DNA from: DVEG01 sp964405435
Lineage (GTDB): Bacteria; Cyanobacteriota; Cyanobacteriia; Cyanobacteriales; Oscillatoriaceae
Assembly (NCBI GenBank): GCA_964405435.1
Contig: CAYOOD010000031.1
Location: forward strand, 1-64,000
Length of the DNA stretch: 64,000 bases
Direction of reading: 5' to 3'
Position 1 is the stretch's first letter. The number at the start of each line of letters is the position of its first letter. A program made the translations under genes and the position numbers. This document shows, one piece after another, positions 16,471-25,928 of the stretch. The notes beneath the pieces are model-generated. The model had not been told where the DNA came from. It did not search any database and was given only the letters and a program-made list of their open reading frames with translations.

Positions 16471-17532
16471 ATGGCAGGTGCCTATCAGCCTTTAGCGGAT
16501 GAACGCGCCCTGGATCGCGATTGCACGACGCTATCCCGTCACGTCCTGCAGCAACTGCAGAGCTTCTCGGCAGATGCTCAGGATCTCAGCGCCCTGATGA
16601 ATCGCATTGCCCTAGCGGCCAAGCTGATCTCGCGCCGTCTCAGTCGGGCTGGATTAGTCGAGGGCGTCCTGGGATTCACTGGCGAGGTGAACGTGCAGGG
16701 AGAATCCGTCAAAAAGATGGATGTCTACGCGAATGAGGTGTTTATCTCCGTCTTCAAGCAAAGCGGGCTCGTCTGTCGGCTTGCGTCCGAAGAAATGGAG
16801 AAACCCTACTACATTCCTGAAAATTGCCCCATTGGCCGCTATACCCTGCTCTACGATCCGATTGACGGGTCTTCAAATTTAGATATCAACCTGAATCTGG
16901 GTTCTATCTTCTCCATTCGCCAGCAAGAAGGGATTGACGAGGATGGCTCAGCGCTGGATTTGCTGCAACACGGGCGCAAGCAACTCGCTGCCGGCTATAT
17001 TCTCTACGGCCCCAGTACCATGCTGGTCTATTCGATCGGCAAGGGAGTCCATGCCTTTACCCTCGACCCCAGTCTGGGCGAGTTTATCCTCTCGCACGAA
17101 AATATCCGAGTTCCCGATCACGGCTCGATTTACAGCGTCAATGAGGGCAACTTCTGGCAGTGGGAGGAATCGATTCGGGACTACATCCGCTACGTCCACC
17201 GCCACGAAGGCTATACGGCACGCTATGGCGGGGCGCTAGTTGGGGACTTTCACCGCATTCTGTTTCAGGGCGGGGTGTTTTTATATCCCGGCACCGTCAA
17301 GAAACCAGAAGGCAAATTGCGCCTTCTGTACGAAACGGCTCCTCTCGCCTTTTTGATCGAACAAGCCGGAGGGCGGGCAAGCACTGGCACGGAAGACATC
17401 TTAGATGTGGTGCCGGAAAAGCTCCACGCCCGCACTCCCCTGATTATTGGCAGCAAAGACGATGTGGGACTGGTGGAGTCTTTCATTCAAGAGAGAGCTC
17501 AGGAGCAAGCAGTCAGTCTCGCCAAGGGGTGA
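16471..17532 (+). CDS. fbp: class I fructose-1,6-bisphosphatase
   Basis: 353 residues from ATG 16471, which has an AGGGAGG ribosome site. Hydrolyses fructose-1,6-bisphosphate to fructose-6-phosphate in gluconeogenesis. The metal/substrate motif YDPIDGSSN (about residues 129-137) and the later FYxxP-like GGVFLYPGT region identify the FBPase fold. In cyanobacteria this fbp is typically linked to zwf and opcA, while the bifunctional FBP/SBPase serves the Calvin cycle, so this copy probably works with the oxidative pentose-phosphate genes downstream. Followed by a simple-repeat spacer before tal. Confidence 0.95.
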   Translation: MAGAYQPLADERALDRDCTTLSRHVLQQLQSFSADAQDLSALMNRIALAAKLISRRLSRAGLVEGVLGFTGEVNVQGESVKKMDVYANEVFISVFKQSGLVCRLASEEMEKPYYIPENCPIGRYTLLYDPIDGSSNLDINLNLGSIFSIRQQEGIDEDGSALDLLQHGRKQLAAGYILYGPSTMLVYSIGKGVHAFTLDPSLGEFILSHENIRVPDHGSIYSVNEGNFWQWEESIRDYIRYVHRHEGYTARYGGALVGDFHRILFQGGVFLYPGTVKKPEGKLRLLYETAPLAFLIEQAGGRASTGTEDILDVVPEKLHARTPLIIGSKDDVGLVESFIQERAQEQAVSLAKG

Positions 17533-17670
17533 GTGGTGAGTGTGGAGTGCTGAGTAGGGAGTGAACAGTGCTGAGTGCTGAGTGCTGAGTGGGGAAGTGT
17601 TGAGTGGGCATGGGGCATTGAGAATTTCTCCCCCTCTCCCACTCCCCCCCACTCCCCCCACTCCCCCACG
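17530..17670. repeat. short tandemly repeated sequence (GTGCTGAGT type) and C-rich tract
   Basis: Runs of the heptamer/nonamer GAGTGCT (AGTGCTGAGTGCTGAGTG at 17566-17590) followed by a CCCACTCCCCC tract between fbp and tal. The same repeat, in either orientation, recurs near 30030, 30150, 31660, 43395 and 51140. Confidence 0.8.
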
Positions 17671-17717
17671 GTTCGATCGCAAGCCAACCGATTCTAGAAA
17701 ACCAAGTGAGTTTAACA

Positions 17718-18857
17718 ATGGCAAACAATCCTCTGTTGCAAATTGAGCAAGAATACGGCCAAAGTGTCTGGATGGATAATTTGAGCCGCAATATCATCGA
17801 TTCCGGCGAACTCAAAGAGCTGCTTGTCAGCCGGGGCGTGGTGGGGATCACCTCGAACCCAGCTATTTTTGAAAAAGCGATCGCGGGCAATAAAATTTAC
17901 GATCCCGATATTGAAAAAGGCATCAAAGCGGGTAAATCGGTGATGGAGATTTACGAATCCCTGGTATTTGCCGACATTCGCAATGCCTGCGACATCCTGC
18001 GCGGCGTCTATCACGAATCGAAGGGGCTAGACGGATACGTCAGCATTGAAGTGCCGCCCAATTTAGCCCACAACAGCGAAGAGACGATTCAAGAAGCCAA
18101 GCGCTACTATGAAGCGATCGGTCGGGACAACGTGATGATTAAAATCCCCGGCACGCCCGATGGGTTGGCAGCCGTTGAGAAGGTGATTGCTGCTGGGATC
18201 AATGTTAATGTCACCCTGCTGTTTTCCGTAGACAGCTACGTCGAAACTGCCTGGGCGTACATTCGCGGCTTGGAAGCTCGCGCGGCGGCGGGTGAGGACA
18301 TCAGTCACATTGCCTCGGTGGCGAGTTTCTTTATCAGCCGGATTGACAGCAATATCGACGCGCGGCTCGACAACCTGATCGCGGCGACTGAAGATGCCCA
18401 GAAGAAAGAAGAGCTCAGGCAGATGAAGGGCAAATTCGCGATCGCCAATGCCAAAATCGCTTACCAAAAATACAAAGAAATAATTAAGAGCGATCGCTGG
18501 CAAGCTCTCGCCGCCAAAGGTGCCAAACCGCAGCGCCTGCTGTGGGCGTCCACCAGTACCAAAAACCCCGACTACAGCGATGTCATCTACGTTGACGAGC
18601 TGATCGGTCCCGATACCGTCAACACCATGCCCCCTGCCACCATTGAAGCGTGTGCCGATCACTGCCACGTCGGCAACCGCATCGAAACCGATCTCGACGC
18701 TGCCTACAAGATCGCGGAAACCCTGCCCCAAATCGGCGTTAACTTGGATGAAGTCATGGCAGAACTGTTGGCAGACGGCATCGAGAAATTCATTCAGCCG
18801 TTTGACTCGCTGATGAAATCGCTCGAAGCCAAAGTCAATCAACTCGCGCCCGTGTAG
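17718..18857 (+). CDS. tal: transaldolase
   Basis: 379 residues, the length of the longer cyanobacterial/actinobacterial transaldolase subtype. Transfers a dihydroxyacetone unit between sugar phosphates in the non-oxidative pentose-phosphate pathway. Visible motifs are GITSNPAIFEKAI near the N-terminus and VMIKIPGT, carrying the Schiff-base lysine. ATG 17718 is preferred to the in-frame ATG 17706, whose extra four residues are not conserved in relatives. Sits between fbp and zwf on the same strand, matching the classic cyanobacterial arrangement. The opposite-strand 259-residue frame over it is a shadow. Confidence 0.95.
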   Translation: MANNPLLQIEQEYGQSVWMDNLSRNIIDSGELKELLVSRGVVGITSNPAIFEKAIAGNKIYDPDIEKGIKAGKSVMEIYESLVFADIRNACDILRGVYHESKGLDGYVSIEVPPNLAHNSEETIQEAKRYYEAIGRDNVMIKIPGTPDGLAAVEKVIAAGINVNVTLLFSVDSYVETAWAYIRGLEARAAAGEDISHIASVASFFISRIDSNIDARLDNLIAATEDAQKKEELRQMKGKFAIANAKIAYQKYKEIIKSDRWQALAAKGAKPQRLLWASTSTKNPDYSDVIYVDELIGPDTVNTMPPATIEACADHCHVGNRIETDLDAAYKIAETLPQIGVNLDEVMAELLADGIEKFIQPFDSLMKSLEAKVNQLAPV

Positions 18858-19437
18858 GTTCCTTTAGGAGAGGGAGCCGGGAAAAGGGGGATGAGGGGAT
18901 TGAGGAGGTTTATCCCCTCATCCCCTGCCCCCTCTGAAGTCTTTATGCAAAATTGGAATAGTCTTGATGTGGGTACTGTGTCAGTGACTCGCGCCGGAAC
19001 GCTAATATACTATTAGATGGCTGTAGTTCTTTTAGGCACATGCGATCGCAAAAAACATAACTTAACCTCGGCGTCAGGCTGGCGATCTGCTCAAATCATT
19101 TGTTCCGCTCGTCGAGCTTCAGAAACGTCCCATTAACTTCCTATCAAAATTGGAAATTTTGCAAACTTTTATCCGAGGAAGGAAAATCCAAATGACTTGG
19201 AACTTCACTAGGGAATGTATAAGGCAAAAAGATTTACGATTCTCCGGGCGTCCCACCTACCCTTAAAAGCGGATTGACTCCGACACGCAAGCTAATTTTT
19301 GGCTCTAGCCGTCAAATCTTTTACTCCGAAATACGTCAGCCAGCAAAATTTGACGCGGTTGCCCCCGGTGCGAAGAAAAGACAGCCACAGAGCCATCCGT
19401 TTGAGCTAGATAAAAAGCGAGAGAAAGAGGAAACTAG
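18858..19437. other. tal-zwf intergenic region
   Basis: 580 bp, no gene. Contains two short perfect inverted repeats that could be regulator sites for zwf: CTAATA (19002-19007) with TATTAG (19011-19016), and CAAAATT (19145-19151) with AATTTTG (19155-19161). zwf has a purine-rich leader ending in GAGGAAACTAG just before the ATG. The length suggests zwf-opcA have their own promoter. Confidence 0.45.
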
Positions 19438-20967
19438 ATGGTAACACTTTTAGAAAACCCCCTGCGCGTAGGACTGCAACAAGAACGCATCCCCGAACCC
19501 ACCATATTAGTCATTTTCGGGGCATCCGGCGACTTAACCCAACGCAAACTGGTGCCAGCGCTCTACCACTTAAAGCAGGAGAGACGGTTGCCCCCGGAAC
19601 TCACCATCGTCGGCGTCGCCCGCCGGGAGTGGAGCCACGACTATTTCCGCGAACAGATGCGCGAAGGCATCGAGCAATTTTCCGACGGCATTGGAGCAGA
19701 AGAAGTTTGGAAAGACTTCGCCGAAGGTCTGTTTTACTGCGCCGGCGACATCGACAATCCGGAAAGTTACCAAAAGCTGAAAGCCTTCCTCAGCGAGCTG
19801 GACGCTCAAAGGGGAACGCGGGGCAACCGCATCTTCTACCTGTCAGTTTCCCCGAAATTCTTCCCGGAAGCAATTCGCCAGATCGGAAACGCTGACATGC
19901 TCAGCGATCCGATCAAAACGCGCTTGGTGATTGAAAAACCCTTCGGGCGCGATTTGGGCTCGGCAAAATCTCTCAACCGAGTCGTCAACCAAGTTTGCAA
20001 AGAAAATCAAATTTACCGCATCGACCACTACCTCGGCAAAGAAACCGTCCAGAACCTTTTAGTCTTTCGGTTTGCCAATGCCATTTTTGAACCCCTGTGG
20101 AATCGCCAGTTTGTCGATCACGTCCAGATCACCGTGGCAGAAACCGTAGGTGTCGAAGATCGCGCGGGCTACTACGAAACCTCTGGGGCGCTGCGAGACA
20201 TGGTACAGAACCACCTGATGCAGCTATTCTGCCTGACGGCGATGGAGCCGCCTGTTGCCTTGGATGCCGACAGTATCCGCACCGAAAAATTAAAAGTGCT
20301 GCAGGCAACCCACCTGCCCGATCTCCGCAACTTGGACACCTGCGCGGTGCGGGGGCAGTACACCGCCGGCTGGATGAAGGGCGAACCCGTTCCGGGCTAT
20401 CGCAGCGAGCCCGGAGTCAATCCCAACTCGATCACGCCAACTTATGTGGCGATGAAGTTCTCCGTAGATAACTGGCGCTGGAAAGGCGTTCCCTTCTACA
20501 TGCGCACCGGCAAGCGCCTGCCCAAGAAAGTCAGCGAGATCGCCATTCACTTCCGCGAGGTGCCCGTTTTGATCTTTCAGTCAGCGGCGCAGCAGGCGAG
20601 CCCGAATGTCCTAACCCTGCGGATTCAACCCAATGAGGGAATTTCCCTGCGCTTTGAGGTGAAAACGCCGGGGATCGCGCTGCGTACCCGCCCGGTGGAT
20701 ATGGACTTCAGCTATGGCTCTACCTTCGGCAAAACCACCGGGGATGCCTACGATCGCCTCTTCCTCGAGTGCATGTTAGGCGATCAAACTTTGTTCACGC
20801 GCGGCGATGAAGTCGAAGAAGCTTGGCGCGTCGTCATGCCGGCGCTGACTGCCTGGGAAGCCCCCACCGATCCGGCATCCATTCCCCAGTACGAAGCCGG
20901 CACCTGGGAACCCGCCGAAGCGGAACAAATGATGGAACGCGACGGACGTCGCTGGCGTAGATTGTAG
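19438..20967 (+). CDS. zwf: glucose-6-phosphate 1-dehydrogenase
   Basis: 509 residues, full length. Oxidises glucose-6-phosphate to 6-phosphogluconolactone with NADP, entry step of the oxidative pentose-phosphate pathway used for dark or heterotrophic reductant. N-terminal dinucleotide fold GASGDLTQRKLVPAL (residues 24-38) and the substrate-site signature RIDHYLGKETVQN (about 196-208, catalytic His and Lys) are clear. In cyanobacteria the enzyme is controlled by thioredoxin-reducible cysteines and by OpcA, whose gene follows 178 bp downstream. A GAGGAAA ribosome site precedes the ATG. Confidence 0.97.
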   Translation: MVTLLENPLRVGLQQERIPEPTILVIFGASGDLTQRKLVPALYHLKQERRLPPELTIVGVARREWSHDYFREQMREGIEQFSDGIGAEEVWKDFAEGLFYCAGDIDNPESYQKLKAFLSELDAQRGTRGNRIFYLSVSPKFFPEAIRQIGNADMLSDPIKTRLVIEKPFGRDLGSAKSLNRVVNQVCKENQIYRIDHYLGKETVQNLLVFRFANAIFEPLWNRQFVDHVQITVAETVGVEDRAGYYETSGALRDMVQNHLMQLFCLTAMEPPVALDADSIRTEKLKVLQATHLPDLRNLDTCAVRGQYTAGWMKGEPVPGYRSEPGVNPNSITPTYVAMKFSVDNWRWKGVPFYMRTGKRLPKKVSEIAIHFREVPVLIFQSAAQQASPNVLTLRIQPNEGISLRFEVKTPGIALRTRPVDMDFSYGSTFGKTTGDAYDRLFLECMLGDQTLFTRGDEVEEAWRVVMPALTAWEAPTDPASIPQYEAGTWEPAEAEQMMERDGRRWRRL

Positions 20968-21145
20968 GGGTAATGGGGTTCAAGCGAATGGGGCTCAAGC
21001 GAATGGGGCATGGTTAATAAAATCAATAAAAACTAACCCACAATCACTGCCCGAAAACCCATTTCCAATGCCCCATGCCATGAGCCCCATGCCCCATGCC
21101 CAATTCCCAATCCCCAATTCGCAAATAATAGAGGAGTTTTGACAA
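20968..21145. repeat. low-complexity direct repeats between zwf and opcA
   Basis: CAAGCGAATGGGG is repeated around 20980-21005 and CCATGCCCCATGCCC-like units fill 21065-21110. Typical noncoding simple-repeat spacer; a GAGGAG ribosome site for opcA lies at its end. Confidence 0.6.
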
Positions 21146-22513
21146 ATGACAACGATTGCTCCTGTTGTTTCACTACAGCCGCCTAAAGATGTTTCGATTA
21201 CCGAAATTGAGGCGGAATTGAGTAAAATATGGCAAGCTTTCAATGCCGTTGGCGATGAGGGGTCAACTCCTGCTGCAACCCGGGCGACGACATTTAGCTT
21301 GCTCGTCTACGAACCGGAAGAAACCCAACAATTATTAGCTGCTTTGGGCTACTATACCGGCCCCATTGACGGCATCGATGGCCCGCGCATGGATGCGGCG
21401 CTCAGGGAGGCTCAAAAAACTTACGGCTTGCCGATAACGGGCAAGACCAATCCCCAAACCCTCGCCAAACTGCGAGAAGCTTTTCTCCTACAGCGCGGGG
21501 CGGTTGAGAAAACAGAAAGTGGCAGCAGCCGCCACCAGTACGCCGTGGATGCCAGAAGTTCTCTGGCAGACGAGATCGCCTCTCGCAACCCCTGCCGCAT
21601 TATCACCCTCTGCCCCGTAACTGGAGAAGATCAAGGGGTTAGCGTTCAAGTTTCTGCCTATTGCCCGATCCAAAAACACAGCCAAAGTACCCTCGTCTGC
21701 TGTGAATACATTACTCTCAAAGGAACTGTGGAGGCTTTGGAGCGGGTGGGAGGCATGATTTCAGCCCTCTTAATCGGAGAATTGCCCAAGTTCCTTTGGT
21801 GGAAAGCCACCCCGGATACCAATCACACTCTGTTCAAGCGACTGGCGGAAGAATGCAACTTTGTGATTGTTGACTCTTGTACGTTTAACGCTCCCGAAGA
21901 AGACTTGTTGCGGGTGCATGGCTTGCTGGAAATGGGGCTTCCCCTCGCCGATTTGAATTGGCGGCGCTTGGCTCCCTGGCAAGAGCTGACGGCTGAGGCG
22001 TTCGATCCGCCGGAACGCCGCGCCGCTATCAAAGAAGTCGATCAGGTGACGATCGATTATGAAAAGGGCAATCCCAATCAGGCGCTGATGTTTTTGGGTT
22101 GGCTGGCGTCTCGGCTGCACTGGAAGCCGGTTTCCTATCAGCGCGAAGGCGGCGACTACGATATCAAGCGGATTAAATTCCTCGGTGAGGACGACCGCCC
22201 CGTGGAAGCCGAATTAGCGGCGATTCCTACGGCAGACTGGGGAGATATTCCCGGCGACTTGGTTGCTTTGCGTCTGGGTTCTACGAATCCGCAGGCTGAC
22301 TGCCGGACGGTGCTGTGTTCTGAAACGACGGGTTGTATGCGCATGGAGGCTCACGGCGGCGCTCAATCCTACCGCATTCAGCAAGTTGCGCCGCTCAGCG
22401 ATCAAAAGGCTGAGGCTCTCCTGAGCGATCAGTTGCAGCGCTGGGGACGCGAGATGCTCTACGAAGAGAGTCTGATGGTAACGGCTGAGATTCTCAAGTT
22501 GGCGAATGGGTAA
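21146..22513 (+). CDS. opcA: glucose-6-phosphate dehydrogenase assembly protein OpcA
   Basis: 455 residues. OpcA promotes the active oligomeric form of cyanobacterial Zwf. After a short leader, residues about 55-115 form a peptidoglycan-binding-type helical repeat (TQQLLAALGYYTGPIDGIDGPRMDAALREAQKTYGLPITGKT), commonly present at the front of cyanobacterial OpcA; the rest is the OpcA domain (KHSQSTLVCCEYITLKGTVEALERVG through FLWWKATP and LFKRLAEECNFVIVDS). Directly follows zwf on the same strand and is probably co-transcribed with it. Its stop is followed by a repeat-family hairpin. Confidence 0.95.
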   Translation: MTTIAPVVSLQPPKDVSITEIEAELSKIWQAFNAVGDEGSTPAATRATTFSLLVYEPEETQQLLAALGYYTGPIDGIDGPRMDAALREAQKTYGLPITGKTNPQTLAKLREAFLLQRGAVEKTESGSSRHQYAVDARSSLADEIASRNPCRIITLCPVTGEDQGVSVQVSAYCPIQKHSQSTLVCCEYITLKGTVEALERVGGMISALLIGELPKFLWWKATPDTNHTLFKRLAEECNFVIVDSCTFNAPEEDLLRVHGLLEMGLPLADLNWRRLAPWQELTAEAFDPPERRAAIKEVDQVTIDYEKGNPNQALMFLGWLASRLHWKPVSYQREGGDYDIKRIKFLGEDDRPVEAELAAIPTADWGDIPGDLVALRLGSTNPQADCRTVLCSETTGCMRMEAHGGAQSYRIQQVAPLSDQKAEALLSDQLQRWGREMLYEESLMVTAEILKLANG

Positions 22514-22572
22514 TGGTTAATGGGTAATGGGTGATTCGTTATAGCAGTTTGCTTTCCCTTGTGAGGTACATC

Positions 22573-22606
22573 AGAAACCCGGCTTCGTCAAAGTTGCCGG
22601 GTTTCT
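22573..22606. repeat. perfect 11-bp inverted repeat downstream of opcA
   Basis: AGAAACCCGGC (22573-22583) pairs with GCCGGGTTTCT (22596-22606). Member of the AGAAACCCGG family; may end opcA transcription although no T tract follows. Confidence 0.7.
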
Positions 22607-22733
22607 TGCCTGTACTTCATCTGGCTGAAAAACGCTCGTTGGGAGTGGAGAAGTCCCCGAACTCTACAGGGCAGCGCCTTCAGCGCCCGCACTACCAATT
22701 CTAGCTGTGCAATTGATTCTGCACGAGTGCTTA

Positions 22734-23903
22734 TTAATAGCGAAAAACGGCGGCGATGGAAGCTTTATCGGGAATTTTTTCCGGCTCGACTGCATAGACG
22801 GTGCCGCCGTTTAAAATTGTCTGAACGGCAGCTAAATTCAGTAAATCTTCATCCCCCTCTTCTTCGTCGGGGTGCATCTGAACGGTACTCGTCTGCGGAT
22901 CGAAACTCCCCCACTGCTGCACGCCAAGGGCGACAAATAACTCATCGACTCGCCCGTAATAAGCAGCAGGAAGCGCTTCTTTTACGTCGCCGGAGGCTTT
23001 TCCGGTTCCGGCTAGTTGCTTGTATCGCTCGCTCGCTTGTTGGAGCGCTTGCGCGAACAGGGGTTCTACAATCGGCAGCGCTTGCTCTTGCAATTCTTCG
23101 GGTTTCCGCAGTTCGGGATTTCCCATTATCCCGTCACTCACCAGATGCGGGTACTCGTTGGTGTCTCGATAAATTGGGTGCAGGTACTCGACTCCTGCTA
23201 GCACTAAGGGAGCTTTTTTGTCGTGCAGGTATTCGGACACGGCTTTATCGACGAGGTGAAAATATTGCAGGATGAAATGCTGCTTTACTTCGTCGCGATC
23301 GGGGCTGCCTTGTCCGTGAAACGTTCCCGGCTGTTGAAATGGATTGTTCGTTCCTCCTTTTGGGGTGCTGATGCGAAACTGCCCTTCTTTGGCTGTCTCG
23401 TCGTAGAGGAGGGCTTCATCGAGATCCTTCGGCAGGTTTGGCACGTCAACTTCGTTGGCGCTGTAGCGCGTGCATTCGATCAGCCTGACTTTTTGTTGGC
23501 TGAGCGCCAAGATGTAAAATAATCCGTCTCCCGTCAGGAAAGGCATGAGCGGCTTGAGGTGAAAGCGATCGCCCACCGCCACAAATTCGTCAAATTTGGC
23601 TGGCAGCCGATAGGCGCGGAATGTACCCGGTGCCACAAAAATTGCCAATCCGTCGTTTAGGTGCGCCCAGAACTCGTCGCGGTCAATCTCTTCTTTCACT
23701 GGAGCAAGCAAGTCCAACGCTTCCTGACTGTCTATTCCACAGGCGACTAATTTTTCTTCTGCCTCTTTCATTAAATTTTTCAACCGAATCGAATTTTGTT
23801 GCACTTCCGGCACTACTCGATAGAGAGGCATGTAGATCGAGACGCAGACAACTTGTTTTATTTCCACCAGTTGCTTGAGTTCATCTACAGACAATAAGCT
23901 CAT
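22734..23903 (-). CDS. baeRF-like protein (bacterial archaeo-eukaryotic release factor superfamily)
   Basis: 389 residues, good GAGGAG ribosome site upstream of ATG. The N-terminal half (CVSIYMPLYRVVPEVQQNSIRLKNLMKEAEEKL, then FWAHLNDGLAIFVAPG) and the C-terminal half (PLVLAGVEYLHPIYRDTNEYPHLV, then LPAAYYGRVDELFVALG) match the layout of bacterial proteins related to eRF1/pelota. Such proteins are proposed to act on ribosomes or RNA under stress, but no bacterial member of this subtype has an assigned substrate that I know of. A disordered FQQPGTFHGQGSPDRDE loop sits in the middle, where release factors carry their functional loop. Next to a dehydrogenase and DUF4142 gene, which suggests a stress grouping. 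Confidence 0.7.
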   Translation of the reverse strand: MSLLSVDELKQLVEIKQVVCVSIYMPLYRVVPEVQQNSIRLKNLMKEAEEKLVACGIDSQEALDLLAPVKEEIDRDEFWAHLNDGLAIFVAPGTFRAYRLPAKFDEFVAVGDRFHLKPLMPFLTGDGLFYILALSQQKVRLIECTRYSANEVDVPNLPKDLDEALLYDETAKEGQFRISTPKGGTNNPFQQPGTFHGQGSPDRDEVKQHFILQYFHLVDKAVSEYLHDKKAPLVLAGVEYLHPIYRDTNEYPHLVSDGIMGNPELRKPEELQEQALPIVEPLFAQALQQASERYKQLAGTGKASGDVKEALPAAYYGRVDELFVALGVQQWGSFDPQTSTVQMHPDEEEGDEDLLNLAAVQTILNGGTVYAVEPEKIPDKASIAAVFRY

Positions 23904-24527
23904 AGATTATGCTCCTCTTTTAAAGATTATTTGTCGGCGGGATGGATTTGGCTGTACCCCGCTTTCCAGGCGGGCATTGCTTTTTCATTAGAAAAAAATA
24001 CAGAAATGACCGGAGCGCTATTAACTGAGAAACCAGGTTTCTTGACGATCCCTGGCTTCTCCCTTCATAAAGTGATTTTACGGTCAATTGCACTCCTCCA
24101 CTAATGACCTGGATTTTCAGCTTTTTTAAAAAAGCTTTATGCACCATAAAAGTAGTTTTGCCAGGTCGAGAATCTGGAACCCTCACTCACACCTTGGCTT
24201 GCAGAGGTCACTCTGATATCAGGAAACTTCAGAATGCCGGACAGTGCGTGAAGCGGAGCGATTTGAGGCAATCGCTGGTGCAAGCTGCACGCGCCTTTAC
24301 TGCCTATTTTCTAAAATTTATATCGGCTGATAAGGCTCGTGCATCTACCCAAAGGAGGATAAACGTTGCGGAAAAATTTACAGCCCTATTTCGTCAATTT
24401 TCTCTAATAGAAACCCCGGCAACCCGCCGCTCGATCGCGGGGTTGAAGAGGAAATAGCAGGCAGCCGCAACATTTCTGAGGAGATCCTCCGATCCTCCTG
24501 AAAAGCCCGATGTCACTAGAGCGGCTG
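23904..24527. other. intergenic region with perfect 18-bp palindrome
   Basis: 624 bp upstream of the baeRF-like gene and downstream of the dehydrogenase gene. Contains AGCTTTTTTAAAAAAGCT (24119-24136), a perfect palindrome, an AGAAACCAGG/CCTGGCTTCT hairpin (about 24030-24058), and a GGAGGATC-rich hairpin near 24480-24500 that could terminate the dehydrogenase transcript. No gene seen. Confidence 0.5.
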
Positions 24528-25697
24528 TCACGGGTTGAGAACGACCTTGATGCAATTATCCTTCTTGTGTTTGAAAATGTCGTAGCCGTGCGGCGCTTCT
24601 TCGAGTTTCAGGCGGTGGGTAATGACGAAAGACGGATCGATTTTTCCCTGTTGTATCAAGTCGAGCAGGGGGCGCAGGTATTTGTGAACGTGCGTCTGCC
24701 CCATTTTCAAGGTCAAACCTTTGTTGAAAGCAGCACCGAAGGGCACTTTGTCGATAAAGCCGCCGTACACGCCGGCGATGGAAACGGTGCCGCCTTTGCG
24801 GCTGGCGACTAGGACTTGCCGCAGGGCAGTGGGGCGATCGCTTTCCAGCCGCACCGCTTGTTTGGCTTGGTCGTAAAACGCATCGAGTCCGGTGCCGTGG
24901 GCTTCCATACCTACTGCGTCAATGCAGGCGTCGGGTCCCCGCCCGCCGGTCATTTCTTTGAGGGCAACGCCTGCGTCGATTTCTTCATAATTGATAATCT
25001 CTGCTTTGCCGTATTCTTTAGCCATTTGCAGGCGCTCTGGCACGCGATCGATGGCAATGACGCGCTCGGCACCCAGCAAATACGCGCTCTTGATGGCGAA
25101 TTGTCCGACCGGCCCGCAGCCGAAAACTGCTACAATCTCTCCCGGTTGAATGTTGCAGTTTTCGGCTGCCATGTAACCGGTGGGGAAGATATCGGTGAGA
25201 AACAGAACTTGCTCGTCGGAAAGCCCATCGGGAATTTTAAAAAGTCCGACATCGGCAAAGGGCACGCGGGCGTATTCTGCTTGACCTCCCGCATAGCCGC
25301 CGAACAAGTGCGAATAACCAAACAGCCCTGACGGCGAATGCCCGTACATTTTTTCGATCGCCCCCGCGTTGGGATTGGAATTGTCGCACAGCGACCACAA
25401 ATCCCGCTGGCAGAAGAAGCAATGGCCGCAGGAAATCGTAAAAGGAACGACGACGCGATCGCCCTTTTTCAAGTTCTTCACTGCACTGCCAGTCTCGACC
25501 ACTTCTCCCATAAATTCGTGACCGAGAATGTCACCCGCCTGCATACTCGGAATGTAACCGTCATAAAGGTGCAGGTCGGAGCCGCATATCGCTGTTGACG
25601 TGATTTTAACAATGGCATCGCGCGGGTTGATGATAGTTGGATCGGGTACGGTGTCAACCCTTACATCATTAGCACCGTGCCAGCAAACTGCTTTCAT
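24528..25697 (-). CDS. zinc-dependent alcohol dehydrogenase (MDR, glutathione-independent formaldehyde-dehydrogenase-like)
   Basis: 389 residues, AGGAG ribosome site. Medium-chain dehydrogenase with catalytic zinc ligands in CGSDLHLYDGY and GHEFMGEVV, the structural-zinc cysteine cluster CGHCFFCQRDLWSLC, and a Rossmann segment VAVFGCGPVGQFAIKSA followed by an acidic residue in IAIDRVPERL, indicating NAD preference. Length and the inserted AIEKMYGHSPSGLFGYSHLFGGYAGGQAEYARVP segment resemble the formaldehyde dismutase/glutathione-independent subgroup common in stress loci. Substrate is not certain. Same strand as the baeRF-like and DUF4142 genes but separated by several hundred bases from each. 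Confidence 0.88.
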   Translation of the reverse strand: MKAVCWHGANDVRVDTVPDPTIINPRDAIVKITSTAICGSDLHLYDGYIPSMQAGDILGHEFMGEVVETGSAVKNLKKGDRVVVPFTISCGHCFFCQRDLWSLCDNSNPNAGAIEKMYGHSPSGLFGYSHLFGGYAGGQAEYARVPFADVGLFKIPDGLSDEQVLFLTDIFPTGYMAAENCNIQPGEIVAVFGCGPVGQFAIKSAYLLGAERVIAIDRVPERLQMAKEYGKAEIINYEEIDAGVALKEMTGGRGPDACIDAVGMEAHGTGLDAFYDQAKQAVRLESDRPTALRQVLVASRKGGTVSIAGVYGGFIDKVPFGAAFNKGLTLKMGQTHVHKYLRPLLDLIQQGKIDPSFVITHRLKLEEAPHGYDIFKHKKDNCIKVVLNP

Positions 25698-25928
25698 CTT
25701 GCTTTTATTCTCCTAAAAAACTGAATCTAGCGGATTGGTTTGAAAAGTGAAAAAGCTTCGTTCTGGAGGCTGAGCCTGAAGACGAGCGAATAAGCTGAAC
25801 GAGTATGGTAATAGGTAATTGCTAATAATCAATCGGCAAGCAGGGGCTTGCGAATTGGGGAGCGGGGATGGAGTCCCCATTCCCCATACCCCCCTGCTGA
25901 GGCGCAACTGGAGTTCGCAGAACTGACT

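Noticed and set aside
18063..18842. 259-residue frame antisense to tal
   Set aside because: Mirror frame of a well conserved enzyme; no domain recognised.
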